A stretch of DNA of 64,000 nt from Antennarius striatus (GCF_040054535.1 NC_090788.1:20580501-20644500), one strand, 5' to 3'; shown: positions 13,144 through 26,218, counted from the stretch's first letter. Notes: generated by a model from the sequence alone, not told the origin. Program-made: numbers and translations.

Positions 13144-13350
13144 CACATGTATCAAACTCAAGGCCCGGTGGCCAAATGTGGCCCTCCACATTATTTTATG
13201 TGGCCGACAAGAGCATAAAAGGTCAGAGTGTCAAAAAAATAAATAGGTCAAAAGTGTGCTTTGACCAAAAACTAGATTTCCCACAATGCAGTAATTAAGC
13301 CCATTTTAACTTAATCTGAACAAAGTTATTGTCCTAACTTGTGTTTGAAC
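13144..13350 (+). mobile_element. hAT-type MITE, 3'-truncated copy
   Basis: Starts CACATGTATCAAACTC and then follows the left half of the family (TGGCCAAATGTGGCCCTCCA, TTTCCCACAATGCAGTAATT). Similarity stops near 13350. Confidence 0.8.
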
Positions 13351-14009
13351 TCTAGTAGAGCCTGTTTTTGTGCTGCAGTCCACATTCTTTATGTATTCTT
13401 GGATTTTCATTATTTTATCCTGGATGTGACTTTATATATAATAATTTCCCAGCATAAAAAAAGAGAATTACTGTACGAGAAAAGTAATTCACAAATACAC
13501 AGATAACATAATACGTAAACATAAAACACATAAAGTTCTATATCTTGATGCAAAAGAACAAACGGTATTAACCAATGATCAAAAATGCTGACTTATGCAG
13601 TTTGTTTTTAGCTCTTTTTACAATATAACATTGAAATGAAAGATGTCAAAACAAAAAGAAATAAACTCAAACAGGGAACAAAATTTTTTTAAATAAATGA
13701 ATAAATACTTTATTTTTTTAAAGAGAACACGTCAAGAGCATTTCCGTTTTTGCCTCACAGCACCTTACCTCTCATCCTGTGGAGTTTACAGTCACATAAA
13801 CCCTGTGAAAGAAATGTAAATGAAGAAGGTCAGGCTTTCTGGGTGTGTCTCAAACATCCACCCAGTCTGAACTTGGTTCACATCTCCTGTAATGGGAATT
13901 TAGTTAACGATTTGAAGGGGTTTCGGTAACTATCGCCTCACAGTCTCTTCTTGTAGCTTCAGACATTTTGGTTTTGTTATCACATGAAATATTATATCGA
14001 GACGTGAAA

Positions 14010-14400
14010 GATTTTAAGCCATAATAAACAATAAAACCTCAGGCACGGCTTCTGCAGTTGCGTGTTTTGCGTCAGCCGCTCAGTTCGTGGAGGTGAACCA
14101 TGTTCGTGTCTCCACGCTGAGGACATCCTGCACTCTGGTGTTTGACACAGCTCACAAGTACGACAATAACAGGCGGTTAACTTCCCCTCCTGGGTCTGAT
14201 TCATTCGGAGATTCCCACCGGCTGCAGGAAAACTCCCTGATATTCCCTCCCACACGCCGCACGACGCGCAGACACGTGATTGGACAGCGCCCACAGACAC
14301 GTGACTGGAGCGGGTTTTCCCAAACTCCCATCAAAACATCTATCAGGTGCTCAGCGCGTCCTGCGGGATTTCTCATCCAGCGTGAGGTAAAGCTGTCAAT
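14010..14400. promoter_or_regulatory. CpG-rich block with paired CACGTG E-boxes
   Basis: CpG-rich stretch containing two copies of a 16-bp unit (CAGACACGTGA-T/C-TGGA) at 14269-14284 and 14294-14309, spaced 25 bp. Each carries a CACGTG E-box, and the first also carries ATTGG (inverted CCAAT). A plausible donor (GAG|GTAAAG) follows on the plus strand near 14387. It could be an unannotated promoter or an alternative upstream exon of irf1, which starts about 1.6 kb further on. No coding exon is visible. Confidence 0.3.
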
Positions 14401-14533
14401 AAATAGAAAATTTATTTTTTTCCAGAAATAGAACGTTATATTTATTTACAGCTTTACTGCTCCGTCCGGTGCGTTTACAGCTGGTCCATTTCTCGCAGTG
14501 TCATCTCCCGTCAGTCCTACTTCCATGAAATAC

Positions 14534-14887
14534 CGGCTCCACACTGCCCCTAGCGGCTCCACACTGCCCCTAGCGGCTCCCCACTGCCCCTAGCGGCTCC
14601 CCACTGCACCTACTGCTCTACACTGCCCATACTTGGCTCCACACTGCACCTACCGCTCTACACTGCCCATCCATACTGGCTCCACACTGCCCCTAGCGGC
14701 TCCACACTGCACCTACCGCTCTAAACTGCCCATCCATACTGGCTCCACACTGCCCCTAGCGGCTCCACACTGCACCTACCGCTCTAAACTGCCCATCCAT
14801 ACTGGCTCCACACTGCCCCTAGCGGCTCCACACTGCACCTACCGCTCTAAACTGCCCATCCATACTGGCTCCACACTGCCCCTAGCG
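14534..14887 (+). repeat. Minisatellite with 20-21 bp subunits in a 63-bp higher-order unit
   Basis: Subunits of type GGCTCCACACTGCCCCTAGC, GGCTCCACACTGCACCTACC and GCTCTAAACTGCCCATCCAT follow each other, and the trio repeats about four times. The first part (14534-14630) has simple 20-bp repeats. Because 63 is a multiple of three, a spurious open frame runs through it. Confidence 0.9.
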
Positions 14888-15286
14888 GCGACGCGCTGCA
14901 TCGTTTAGGGGAAATGCTCGACTTCTCAGAGGAGCTGCCTCTTATCACAATCGGCCGAGCCCACGCGGTCTGGCATGTGGTGGGTGGACGTGGGTGTGGG
15001 TGTGTGTTCGGGAGCTTCACAACAGTTAAAAATTAAGTGCATTTTATGCATTTAAAAGGAGTTGCGTAATCTGAAAAATACATATTATTATGAATATTAT
15101 TATAATCATCATTATTAACAATTTATTACTATTTATTTATTGTTATTGTTGTTCTTGGACTATTACTGCAGTTTAATATATGTTTATTATAATAATTATT
15201 GATAAATTGCATCAGCTTTGCATTCTATGTGAACGCAAAATATCCTAAAAGCTGTAAAATGTTCAGTCTGGGGTCTGCAGAGCTGA

Positions 15287-15336
<50 letters not shown>

Positions 15337-15337
15337 A

Positions 15338-15381
<44 letters not shown>
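15287..15381 (+). repeat. (GAT)n trinucleotide microsatellite
   Basis: About 31 GAT units with one AAT interruption, around 600 bp upstream of irf1 exon 1. The poly-Asp and poly-Met open frames are artefacts. Confidence 0.97.
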
Positions 15382-15382
<1 letters not shown>

Positions 15383-15508
15383 GTGATGACACTCCTGTCA
15401 GGCCGGAGCGTCTACGTGCTACCGTCCACCGTGATCAGTGTGTGCTGGAGGCGGTGTGTGTTGCTGTGGGTACAGTATTAACTTCCTCCTTGCTTTCAGA
15501 GGCATGAT

Positions 15509-15963
15509 TTCTCGGAAACGAGACTGCTGCTCCACGGGGCAGGAGGGGCACACAGTGCACTGTAAAATATACCCATCTGAACTAAATTTTCTATTTGGAT
15601 TAATTCTCTTCCTTTACTATCATATTTGGAATTAATGCAGTTGTAAATAATTTATTGATATACAAAGATTAAACCATATGTTTTCGCTTACAGTCTCTTA
15701 AATGAAGTAGTTTTAATATTTCAGATATAAAAATGCTCATATTGGTGTTTCTGCCTTTTTTCTACCCATATCCGTGATGTACACTTTAATTTTTATTATT
15801 TTATCATAGTTTGCGCGAACACAAAGAGGCAACATAATGATCACTGATGCTTTTATGTGAAAATATTTACAGTGACTTTTCAGAAACGCGTTAGAGCGCT
15901 GCAGGAGCTGCATTTGTTTTCGTGGAGGTTTTTTTTTACAGTGCACGTACCGGGGAATACCCA
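15509..15963 (+). promoter_or_regulatory. Candidate irf1 promoter elements: GAS-type site and kappaB-like site
   Basis: A perfect palindromic GAS core TTCTCGGAA (TTCNNNGAA) lies at 15509-15517. A kappaB-like GGGGAATACCC lies at 15952-15962, only tens of bases upstream of the inferred exon 1. Mammalian IRF1 is driven by STAT1 at a GAS site and by NF-kappaB, so this pair is plausible. The kappaB-like site has one mismatch to the consensus, and the GAS site is about 480 bp upstream, further than in human. Function is inferred. Confidence 0.35.
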
Positions 15964-15989
15964 CTGAACGGCTTAAAACGACGACGCGC

Positions 15990-16131
15990 GTCAACAGTCA
16001 GTCAGTCAGTACACATCCGATCAAGACAAGACATTAGGTGGAAAGTACAAGACGGGAAGAAGCGTCTCTTCAGATTATTACCGGACTAATATTCTGTATT
16101 TTTCTCTGACGGATCATACGAAGCAGCGCCT
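15990..16131 (+). other. irf1: Probable non-coding exon 1 (5' UTR) of irf1
   Basis: A consensus splice donor (CT|GTAAGT) lies at 16132. The coding start at 16691 sits six bases after an acceptor (TTTTAG at 16679-16684), so at least one upstream untranslated exon is required. The stretch ending at 16131 is the best candidate. The 5' boundary is a guess; no TATA box is obvious. The mammalian gene also begins with a non-coding exon. Confidence 0.6.
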
Positions 16132-16690
16132 GTAAGTTATGAGATATTAACTTACCGCCTCTACTGAAATGCAAAGGCTCACATTTAAACATTTTATTAC
16201 CTTCAGGTGTTTCTTATAAATACTTTTTCATTGTGGAAATGTGCAGTCGTTTATGTATTTAAAGCCGTTTCATGGCTTTTCAAACTTACTCCTTGTGCCT
16301 TCAGCGGATGAGGAGGTGTGCGCTTTTACCGCGTCGGGAGAAACTTGGGCGCGCACATTTTACGCGTCATAGGCAGAAATAATGGTCACGATCATTTTAG
16401 AACTGCATAATGTAGTCAATCTGCATTTATGACTTGATTTAATTTGAGAATTCCTAATTATTTGGCCATTTTTGATTTACTGTGACCTTCATAACAACCG
16501 TGACTCCGACGCGTTACGCCCCCGTTTCGGGCTGCTTGCCCTGGCCGTGAACTCATTCTGCTCCTCCAGCAGGCTGCAGTCAACCTGAGCTGAGGCAGAT
16601 GGGGGTGTTCATTTGTTCTCATGATCACTCACAGCATTCACCATCTAAAGACTTTGTACTCCTTTCCTCTGTTGAATATTTTAGGCCATC

Positions 16691-19520
16691 ATGCCCGTGA
16701 CAAGGATGAGGATGAGGCCATGGCTGGAGCAGATGATCGACTCCAACACCATCTCGGGTCTGACTTGGGTGGACAAGGTGAGACACTGCTTGTGTGCAAG
16801 TTGAAATGTTTACCTGAAAACACTTTTACCAAAATTTTTTAGTGAATTTATGGAGGTATGTGAAGAAATAGACATTTTGAATTGTATTAATTGTAGGATC
16901 AGAGAACAAGTCTTACAGAGGAAAAGGAGTTTTGCAGCAGTTTTGCACGTGGCCTTTATATCCTGCTCTGTCATTCAGTGCTGGCATTTATTATGAACTT
17001 TTATTTGTTTCTATTCAGACTGCAATGCAAATGTTTTTCGTGACAGAATACCTAATATTTTTACTTACAAGTTAAATGCTCATTTTGAGTCACTGTTTCT
17101 TGCGATATCTGAAAACCTTTGAGTCATTTTTAAAAAATCTATTGTTAGTTGAACATGTGGGCTTTGCTTCAACTTGACTTCCTTCTTTTAACTTGGCAGG
17201 ATAAGAGGATGTTCTCGATTCCCTGGAAGCACGCAGCTCGACATGGATGGGAACTGGACACAGATGCGAGTCTGTTCAAAGCGTGGGCCATCCACACAGG
17301 TGAGCAAACATGGATGCATATAGACATGTAAACTATAACCAGGAGCAGAAAATCATTTTAGGGCTAAAGAAGGTGGGAAACTAAATAAAATGTATTCTGC
17401 AGGGAAATACATAAAAGGTCAACCCTGTGACCCAAAGACATGGAAAGCCAACTTCCGCTGTGCCATGAACTCACTGGCTGACATTGAGGAAGTGAAAAAC
17501 AGGAGCATCAACAAAGGTCACCAAGCCATGCGCGTCTTCAGGATGTTACCCGTTACTCCTAAATCTAAAGGTGAGACTTTTGACAGGAGGCACACAAGCA
17601 TTTTTAAATGAAGATCTTACAGCTGTTGATCTTTTTTTAAAAATTTTTTTAAATCTAGCCTGTTCTTCTTAAGATGTTTAAGTGATCAAAATGTCTTCTT
17701 CTAACTCAACAGATAAGCGGACAAAATCAAGGGAAATAAAGTCAGGAAAGAAGGTAGTCTCATCTTTTATTTTATGACTTTTATACTGACTGTCGTGTTA
17801 TCTGTTTTTTCACACTGTCACAAGTTTCTTTAATTTATACCACATGCAATTTTTTTGTCTTCCTTCAGAGCCCAACGGCTGAAATGCATGAAGAGAAGAT
17901 GGTTCCTGCGTATTCCATGGATGAGTCGGTGTCAGGAGACTCCATGCTCACTCAGGAGAACACAGTTGACAGCACAGTGAACACACAGCAGCAAGGTGAG
18001 GAGAAACAAGCAGAGCTGCAGAAGAAACATCATAATGATGTAATTTCCTGTGGCACGATATACAAACATAAACAGGAAGTGTCGTCTTGTGGCACCATCA
18101 TCATTAAAGAAGCCAAAATAATCTTCCTAGGATGTATCTCCTGTTGAAAGCTTGAGCACCAAGTTCTTTTGAGGCTAATGTTCGCCTTATTTGCAGATCC
18201 CATGTTTGTGGAGTCGTCCAAGGTTCCTGAGTGGTCCATGTCGGTGGATATTGCAGGAACAGTCTGTCTAAGCCACAGATTCGAAGTTTCACCGGAGCAC
18301 AGCCCTGGTGAGACAACAACACATGTGGCGTGCAAAAGCTGATGCGTGTTGGAAGACTGACTGAAATCCACTTGAGACAGAACTATGTAATGACCCGCTC
18401 CTCTCTTTGTCTCTCTTTGCTGGGATCTTCTAGATCACGACTATGAAGAAGACATTATACAGGTGAGCTCAGCCTCCGGCTCCTGACCTCAAGAACAAAC
18501 ATTTTTCATTGGCAGGAATTCCTACAGTCGTCCTATTCTGCCGCTTTGGCCAATAAAAAGCAATGAATTACTATAACTATATTAAGCATCAATAGAATCG
18601 ATTGATCAGACTGTTTAGTGATGTATTAAGCAAAATATTACATCATACTCAGTACAGTGTTGCTGTTTCAGATTTGTGAGCAACTGGAGAAAGAATCAGA
18701 ATGGATGACAGACGGCTTGGGCAGCAAAGGCTTCCTGTCCAATGAAGTGTGCACCAGTTCATGGAGCGAGTGGAGCGACTCGTCTTCAGGTAAACGTTGT
18801 CAGCTGACTGGGAGAAAAGAATTAAAGTGTAAAATATGTTATTACATGTGTTTCTACTGGAAATTGTTTCTGGTGAAACACACTAAGGAGACAACTCCCC
18901 TCTCTTAGACCTAAAAAAATGTATGTTGGTTTTTCCACAATTCATCCGAAAATATTATGTCTTGAAGTCAAGGAGCTCTAGTAATGTAGTAGATAGATGA
19001 ATAGATACTTTATTAATCCCAGAGGAAATTGCACAATTGAAAGTGAGTATCTTTAAATCTAGTATTAGTATCTTGAAATCGTTAGTATTTTTAGTTAGTA
19101 TCTTTAAATCTTTAGTGTCTTTAATTTTATCTTTGTAAAGTTAGTATCACAGTTTTGTAAAGTTGGGTGGCTTAGAAGTGACAGATGGACACAGGACGGT
19201 CCAAAACGGATGCAACTGAAGCTGTTGCATCACTTTTAGTGTTGTCAGCAATGGAAGCAGAGAAACATGACCCACAACTTTATTAGCATGTTGTGTTAAA
19301 CCTGCTCTGAACAGTCTCATCCAATCTGAGATGACATCACTCTGACAGACTCCCTCTCAGGATGTTGGTTTTTGAAATGTTTTGCTTACATCACCGTCCT
19401 CACTTTGGATTTGCTTCTTCTTTTGCAGTTGACGAACTAGACGATATTCCTCAGTACACGACGTTGAACTCGGGCTTCACAAACCACACAGACGACCTTT
19501 GGAAGAGCTTTTTGCTCTGA
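16691..19520 (+). CDS. irf1: Interferon regulatory factor 1 (IRF1), complete, nine coding exons, 290 aa
   Basis: DNA-binding transcription factor of the interferon response, acting in the nucleus on ISRE/IRF elements. Coding exons by splice sites and phase: 16691-16777, 17200-17299, 17403-17570, 17713-17753, 17869-17995, 18197-18307, 18434-18462, 18672-18789, 19429-19520. They sum to 873 nt including the TGA stop, and all introns are GT-AG. Residues 1-118 form the IRF winged-helix domain; the tryptophan repeat falls at W11, W26, W38, W46 and W58, plus W76, and segments [11 protein letters not shown] and [14 protein letters not shown] are nearly identical to mammalian IRF1. A basic stretch after the domain (about 119-132) is a likely nuclear localisation signal. 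The C-terminal half is acidic, and the block ending in [18 protein letters not shown] matches the IRF1-specific C-terminal motif. The start codon follows six nucleotides after an intron acceptor, as is usual for IRF1. It lies tail-to-tail with an OCTN gene, as in mammals. Which teleost irf1 paralogue (a or b) cannot be decided here. Confidence 0.97.
18985..19050 (+). repeat. Dispersed fish repeat fragment in the last irf1 intron
   Basis: Contains the string ATACTTTATTAATCCCAGAG followed by GAAATTGCAC, the hallmark tail of a very common teleost dispersed repeat. It lies inside the last intron (18790-19428). Related tails occur near 25350, 38505 and 41620. Confidence 0.5.
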
Positions 19521-19993
19521 GGATTGAGGGCAGGACAGTTCTGTGAAACTTTGGACTCTATAGGAGCTCTTCCTGTGTGACATAGTTCTATTCCGATCGT
19601 TTTTCTCGTTGGACTCACCACCATCATTCATCCGGCATGTTCTCAGCAGCAGTTTGGAGATCCTACTTGATTACCAAGTCCTAACACTACTGTGTGGAAA
19701 CTACTCAGCTGCAGTTCATTTTTGCATGTGTTCATTTGGTATAAGGTGTTATGGTGCTACTTATTTTGTGACCTAGAGTTTGCACTAGCACAATAATCTG
19801 TTCTGTTCATATTCAAAAATACAACAATAGTTAATGCTTTTCTTCCGTTACATGCAAAATTGAAGATCAGTGTAAAGGATAAGAATTTGTACATACCTAA
19901 TTTCTGGTTAAAGCACTTCTTCAGAATTTCACGTCACTTTCATCAGAGCTATTGTAAATTACTACTGTAAATAGATGTTCGGTGTTTTTTTAA

Positions 19994-19999
19994 AATAAA
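19994..19999 (+). terminator. irf1: Poly(A) signal AATAAA of irf1
   Basis: AATAAA lies 474 nt after the stop codon. A GT-rich downstream element (TGTGTGTTTGTG, about 20028-20041) follows at the normal distance, giving a predicted cleavage site near 20015-20022 and a 3' UTR of about 500 nt. Confidence 0.8.
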
Positions 20000-20049
20000 A
20001 ATAATTGCTGTGAATTCTACAGTCTGATCTGTGTGTTTGTGATGGGAAT

Positions 20050-21671
20050 ACTGCAGGCTGAGAGTAACGCATTGAACTCTGAAGAGTTGTTGAAAATATC
20101 TGGTCTACATAATCATGTTTTACATTATTTTTAATGCAATATTGCATATTTTTATACAAAGGCAAATAAAAGTTCTACTGGATATGACACATCAACATGA
20201 TTTTAACAATATGCAGAGAACAAAAGGCAAACTTTTCTTAAAATGTATATGATGATATCATGTTTACATCAATGTTTAGAATTTTTTTGTCTTGAAGATA
20301 AACTGAGTGGACACTACAAATGAATGAAAAATTATTTTTTTTAAAACAATTATTGGAAAATATATACATACGTGTGTATATACATATATGTATATGAAGC
20401 TAAAATTGATTTCATATAATTTCATGTACATGTATATACAGTATATATACAGTATACAGTATATATGTATAAAATAGACTTCATTTATTCTCCTCCCTCT
20501 TGCTTCATTTTAATAAACAGTAATTAATTTATTTAAAGGGTGATTTACGTGATTTCTGTATAAAATGTTTAAATTTTATATCTTTGTGTAGCAGAGACAT
20601 GGATTTTATGTACATTTGCATTAAGATAATCTCCTGCATCCATCGTCTAAGAACAAACGACTTTCTATTAGCTCTGCATGCCGTTTACATGTTATGTGTA
20701 ACAAATAAGTTCAAATTTTGACTGACAAAAAAAACAACTTGAAACCTTGTTGTGACTCATCAGGTGGGAGTTTATTTATTTGCACATCATTTCCGTTTAA
20801 ATTTTATCCATCAGTTTCTCTGGCTGTGTGTGCTGCTGGACATTTTTAATTCTTTATCTTACAACGTTTGCAGACCAAAGGTTGAGGAAGGAAGATGACC
20901 GCCCCCTTGTTAAACTAATTCATATCAGGCAGACAATGAGAACCGGATGCTGAGGTTGTGGAACAAGACCAGACCTGCTGGAGGTGATGCAATCCGTTTC
21001 AACATAATGCAGGCTGACTGCACCCCCCCCCCCAAAAAAATACTTTAGTCAACAGTTGAAAGTTATAGAAAAATAAAAATATGACTTTTTGTTTAAAATG
21101 ACATCAACCACCCAGAAAAACTGCCTTTAAAAACACAGTTGTGTATTTTTAACCACATGGAATGTATTTCTTCAAGAAAATGTTAATTTACCACAAAAAA
21201 TGATACGATTGATGGATGTGCTGGAGGTGAACTTCCAGGTTTCTGCCTTTACTGCCCCAAAATGACTTTTAAAGGGAGGGTATTACATAGAATATAGTCA
21301 ATGTGACACTGGGGGTACACACAAATAAATAACTCGTTTCTCAAAACAACATTAATATCATTATAAATCCATGAATAGTTTGCTAATAGTTTGCATACAT
21401 GATTAAATGAAAATCAAAGTAAAATACACGGACATTTACAGTATTCAACACAGCATTTGAGGCACAGCAGCCACTTGCAGACATCCCAGAGACCCAGGGG
21501 TCTGTTGAGGCTCATTGAGGCCCTGGGGGGTCCCAGGGCTTGAGGTCAGGGGGGGCTTCTATCAAAACACATGAAGAAATGTACATTAAAACACATTAAA
21601 CATACATTAAATTGGTGAAGTGAATGCAAACTGTCCTTCACGTCTCTGATGTGATGTCAAGAGGTGAAAGA

Positions 21672-21759
<88 letters not shown>

Positions 21760-24699
21760 AGGTAGGTGCTTTCCGTCTGAGAAACCTTTCCCATTATGTC
21801 AACTTACTCGCGGCGACTTCAGAAGGAGGATCTGCTGTAACAGTTGTGAAACAACAGAAATGTGCTTGTGAGCGTTTCCCAAGCTTCCAGGGGGGAGACG
21901 AGCCAGCCGGTATTTCCCTGACTTCTCCCGTCTCGTGACTCTGATATCACTTGGAATTTGTTTTCTCATTCATTTATTTGCACAGATCACACATAAAACT
22001 TGTAATTTTGTGACATATTCTGTCTTTTGATACCAAAAAAAAAACAACCCAGATATCTGTTACTTATCAAATAAAATACATTTGAAGTAAAGACATTTTG
22101 AATGATATTGCCATTCTTAAATTTTGCCATTACATGATTAATATTGATCTTCAATCTTGAATCAGCTTATCTCAAATCCTCATTTTATTTCTACACAAAC
22201 TAACAATCCTTAAATGCACTAACCTGAAACTCGGTTCCTGTGTCGTTCCTGCCACCCTGGTATGTTTTGTGAAGGCTTTTTTTTATACGTGGTTGACATC
22301 CATCAAGTTTGAAAAATATTAAATATCAAGCTGACATGTTCCCCTAATGCAGCATGACACATAATTAAGTCAAATGAACATTTATTCACATAGAATAAAT
22401 TAATAGTATAGTTAAAAATTAATGGGTTGGAATTTGCATTTCTTATTTGTAATGAATCAGTCAATCCATTAGTGTTGCTGGTCAATGGTGATGTTATTAG
22501 GGTCACCAGCCTTTTTTCTTAGAATCCTGACAAAAACCAGAAGATAGGATGGTTGAACACCCATTCTGACCTCTCGACATCGACTGCCAATGCAGCCAGA
22601 CCTGATTTTAAGATTTTAAACCCGTTTACTCGCTTTTAACTACACTGTGAAGAGACATCGAACAGAATAAAACATTTAAAGCTGACAAAAGGTGTGCATG
22701 TTAGATCTTACCTTCATCTTTTGTATGAAATCAATTTTCGGCTTTTCCAGTCTGGCTGGATCGTATCGTATTGTTTGTCTTGGCATCAGAAGAAATGCCA
22801 GTTTGCCCAAAACACAACTGACAGATCAGATATGATGGACCTTCAAAATATGTCCAGTATAGTATGTAGAAACAGACATAATTATAAAAAGCTGAGAAAA
22901 ACAATCATCGAGGAATAGTCCACAAAATTGTCAAAAAAGATTCACCAAATATTCTGACCAAAATTTAAAAGGTAATTCTAATTTGCTCCTTTAAAGCAAC
23001 ACAATTTTTATTAAAGCTGTGCATACCTTATTACAATAAATTAAAAGCATGACAAAACATTATAAAAAGTCCACAAAAATGTGAGCTGGAAAACAAATGA
23101 ATGAATGAAAATAATAAGTTATAGGGGTTATAACGAATAGTACTAGTCATCTACTGATTTTTTGTACTTCCTTGAACTTTAACAAGGCTGCAGGACTGTA
23201 CGGTGAACAAAGTATTTCTAAATTTCAGTACCTGATATAACTGTATTAGACATTGAACCATGTATTAACCCATGTATTAAAGTCTAATATGTGTGTTGAT
23301 ACAAAATAATAATAATAATAACAATATATTTTAGACATTAAACATGTATCAATACATGTAATAGACATAAACCCTGTATTAATACATGTATTAGTCATAA
23401 ACGTGTTCAGATATGTTTTTCATGGATAAAAATGACAATAACTAAAATGCTGTGTCAACAGTTCATAATTTAAATAGACTGTTCAAACTCCATATTAAAT
23501 GTAGCACTAGAGCATTTTTCTTTCAGATACACTCCTCATTGATAAAATGTGTTGATACAAATGCTAGCAAGGCTTTTTGCCATTGTTGTGTCAGTTCTGA
23601 GATGACTCAGACTCACTTTCTTAAATATATTATTTCACAGTGTCGGTGAGGACAAAACACTGTTTTGATTTGACACATAATGCATTCAGTGACCACATCA
23701 TTGCTTTCTTCCCACCCAAATTCAACCACTTCCAAATACATCTGTTTGTGTATAATATCCCTTTTCTACATTAACACACCACTGTCAAAACGGCAATTTA
23801 TCTTTCAACCATTTATTGTACAAAAACACTCAGATTTAGACTGAAAACTAAAAATAAAGCGATCCAGGGATGTGCCTCGCCGTGCCCTCGTTTTCATTCC
23901 TTTGTGACCAGAATACTCGGTGAACACGTGTGGAATGTGAATCCACAACAAGTTATGATCATTTGGGATGATAGTGGTTTATGGCCCAACCCAGGACGGT
24001 CTCATGTTTCCTTCCACATCCACTCTCTGTTCCTCATCCCCACACATGAACATGTGTAGTCATCTGAACCAAACAAGTCATGAGAATAAAGCACAACTTT
24101 CACATTGCATCCTTAGAATAACTATGGAACTAGTTTAGTCGTGATTCATGAGTAGTAAGTAAATAAATATGTTCACTTTAAGAATACCAGCAGCATACAG
24201 TGGAGCTGGATGCCCTCATAGTACTACTACATAGTGTGTAAAATTAAATCATCAGGTATAAAAATCAAACCTGCTGTTTCATGACCCCAAAAACAAATCC
24301 AACAATCATTTGCTGCAAATGTGTTAATTTCATTGTGACTGTGCACAACCGTGGTTTGGAGCAGTACGCCATAACACCCACTCTGTCGTTACGGATACGC
24401 ACAGCCAGGGGCGTCGCCAACAAGTGATATCATCTGTTATGTTTGCCAGAATGAGAGAATGTAGGAATGAAAAGGTCAAAGTTAGGGTTCGGGGTAGGGT
24501 TAGGGCCTCCTGCAGGAGATGGACCGGTGAATGACAAAGGTCGGGCACAAGATTGTCACTCTCATTCTGAGATAGCACGCAATGGGCGGGAGTGTCGAGC
24601 GGCTGACAGTCAGCCGGGTTTTATCTGTTCAATCATTTTAAGGGCCATCACTGAACTGGAGCAGCTGGAGCAATTCTGTCAGGTAGTCAAGGCCTGAGT

Positions 24700-24700
<1 letters not shown>
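20050..24700. other. Intergenic, no gene recognised (irf1 3' side)
   Basis: AT-rich, with a TATATG-rich patch near 20360-20470, the (TG)n at 21674, and a short telomere-like GTTAGGGTT / GGGTTAGGG patch at 24481-24508. No exon pattern. Confidence 0.5.
21674..21757 (+). repeat. (TG)n microsatellite
   Basis: Uninterrupted TG run of about 42 units. Confidence 0.97.
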
Positions 24701-24701
<1 letters not shown>

Positions 24702-24764
<63 letters not shown>

Positions 24765-24990
24765 GTGTGTGTGAAAACAATAGTAACAGTACCAATAACT
24801 TTAATGAGATTTACAAGAAACACTGAGGCTTTCTCCAGTTGCCAGAGTAGGTGATTGTGTCGTTGTAGGTCAAACGTGTGTGTATACAGCATATATAAAA
24901 ATAAATAAAATAAAATAAAATAAAATAAAACAAAATAAAACAAAATAAAAAAATAAAATAATATATATATGTGTGTGTGTATATATATAC
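24702..24990 (+). repeat. Compound low-complexity region: (GT)n, (AAATA)n, (AT)n
   Basis: GT run at 24702-24761, AAAATA-type pentamers at 24897-24958, then a short AT/GT run at 24960-24990. Confidence 0.9.
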
Positions 24991-25009
24991 TGTATATACA
25001 CACACAGGT

Positions 25010-25205
25010 CCAGACGTTAACTTTGTTTGAAATGCTTTTGTCAGACTTAAAATGGACTTAATTACTGCATTGTGGGAAATGTAGTATTGGTCAAAGCACA
25101 CTTTTGACCTATTTATTTATTACACACTCTGACTTTTTAACCGGGCCACATAAAATGATGTCAAGGGCCACATATGGCCCCCAGGCCATGAGTTTGACTC
25201 ATGTG
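25010..25205 (-). mobile_element. hAT-type MITE, truncated copy
   Basis: Reverse-orientation terminal part of the family: GCATTGTGGGAAATGTAGTA, GGGCCACATATGGCCCCCAG, and the end TGAGTTTGACTCATGTG. The other end is lost in low-complexity AT/TG sequence. Confidence 0.8.
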
Positions 25206-25289
25206 GGCTAAAACCATCTACCTAAAACTGAAAAAATACAGTTTATAGCATCAGTACTGTCAAAGCCTCAGGAATAATGTTCAAATCCA

Positions 25290-25640
25290 ATAATAAGATA
25301 AGAAAATATAAGATGAGATGAGATGAGATGAGATGAGATAAGATCAGATAATCTTTTATTCGTCCCACAGTGGGGGAATTGAGGCGATCAGAGCAGCAGC
25401 ATTCAGAGAGAGTGGAAGAATAGGACACAGTAGTAGAAGAGACATTCGAACATACATACATATATTTAGGAATATAGAATTTAAAATTATTTACAATTTC
25501 CAACTTGCACTGGTGACACAGATTGTGTGTGACTGTGTGTGTGACTGTGTGTGTGACTGTGTGTGTGACTGTGTGTGTGACTGTGTGTGTGACTGTGTGT
25601 GTGGTCTGCTGGGAGCAGAGCTGGTTATACAGGCTGACGG
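25290..25640 (-). repeat. Dispersed fish repeat with internal microsatellites
   Basis: GATGA-rich pentamers, then TCTTTTATTCGTCCCACAGT, then a 12-bp tandem (GACTGTGTGTGT, about six copies at 25527-25603), then CTGCAGGACGGACAGACCTG. The outer parts belong to a common teleost dispersed repeat, and the 12-mer has expanded within it. Confidence 0.5.
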
Positions 25641-25701
25641 CTGCAGGACGGACAGACCTGCAGTAGAGCTCCTTTGGTGAAGCAGTCTACAGCTGAGGGA
25701 G

Positions 25702-26218
<517 letters not shown>

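Noticed and set aside
14633-14908. 91-codon frame with repeated APHCTYRS-type segments
   Set aside because: The minisatellite unit is 63 bp (21 codons), so any frame stays open; no gene context.
15199-15507. Poly-aspartate protein of 102 codons upstream of irf1
   Set aside because: Translation of the (GAT)n microsatellite.
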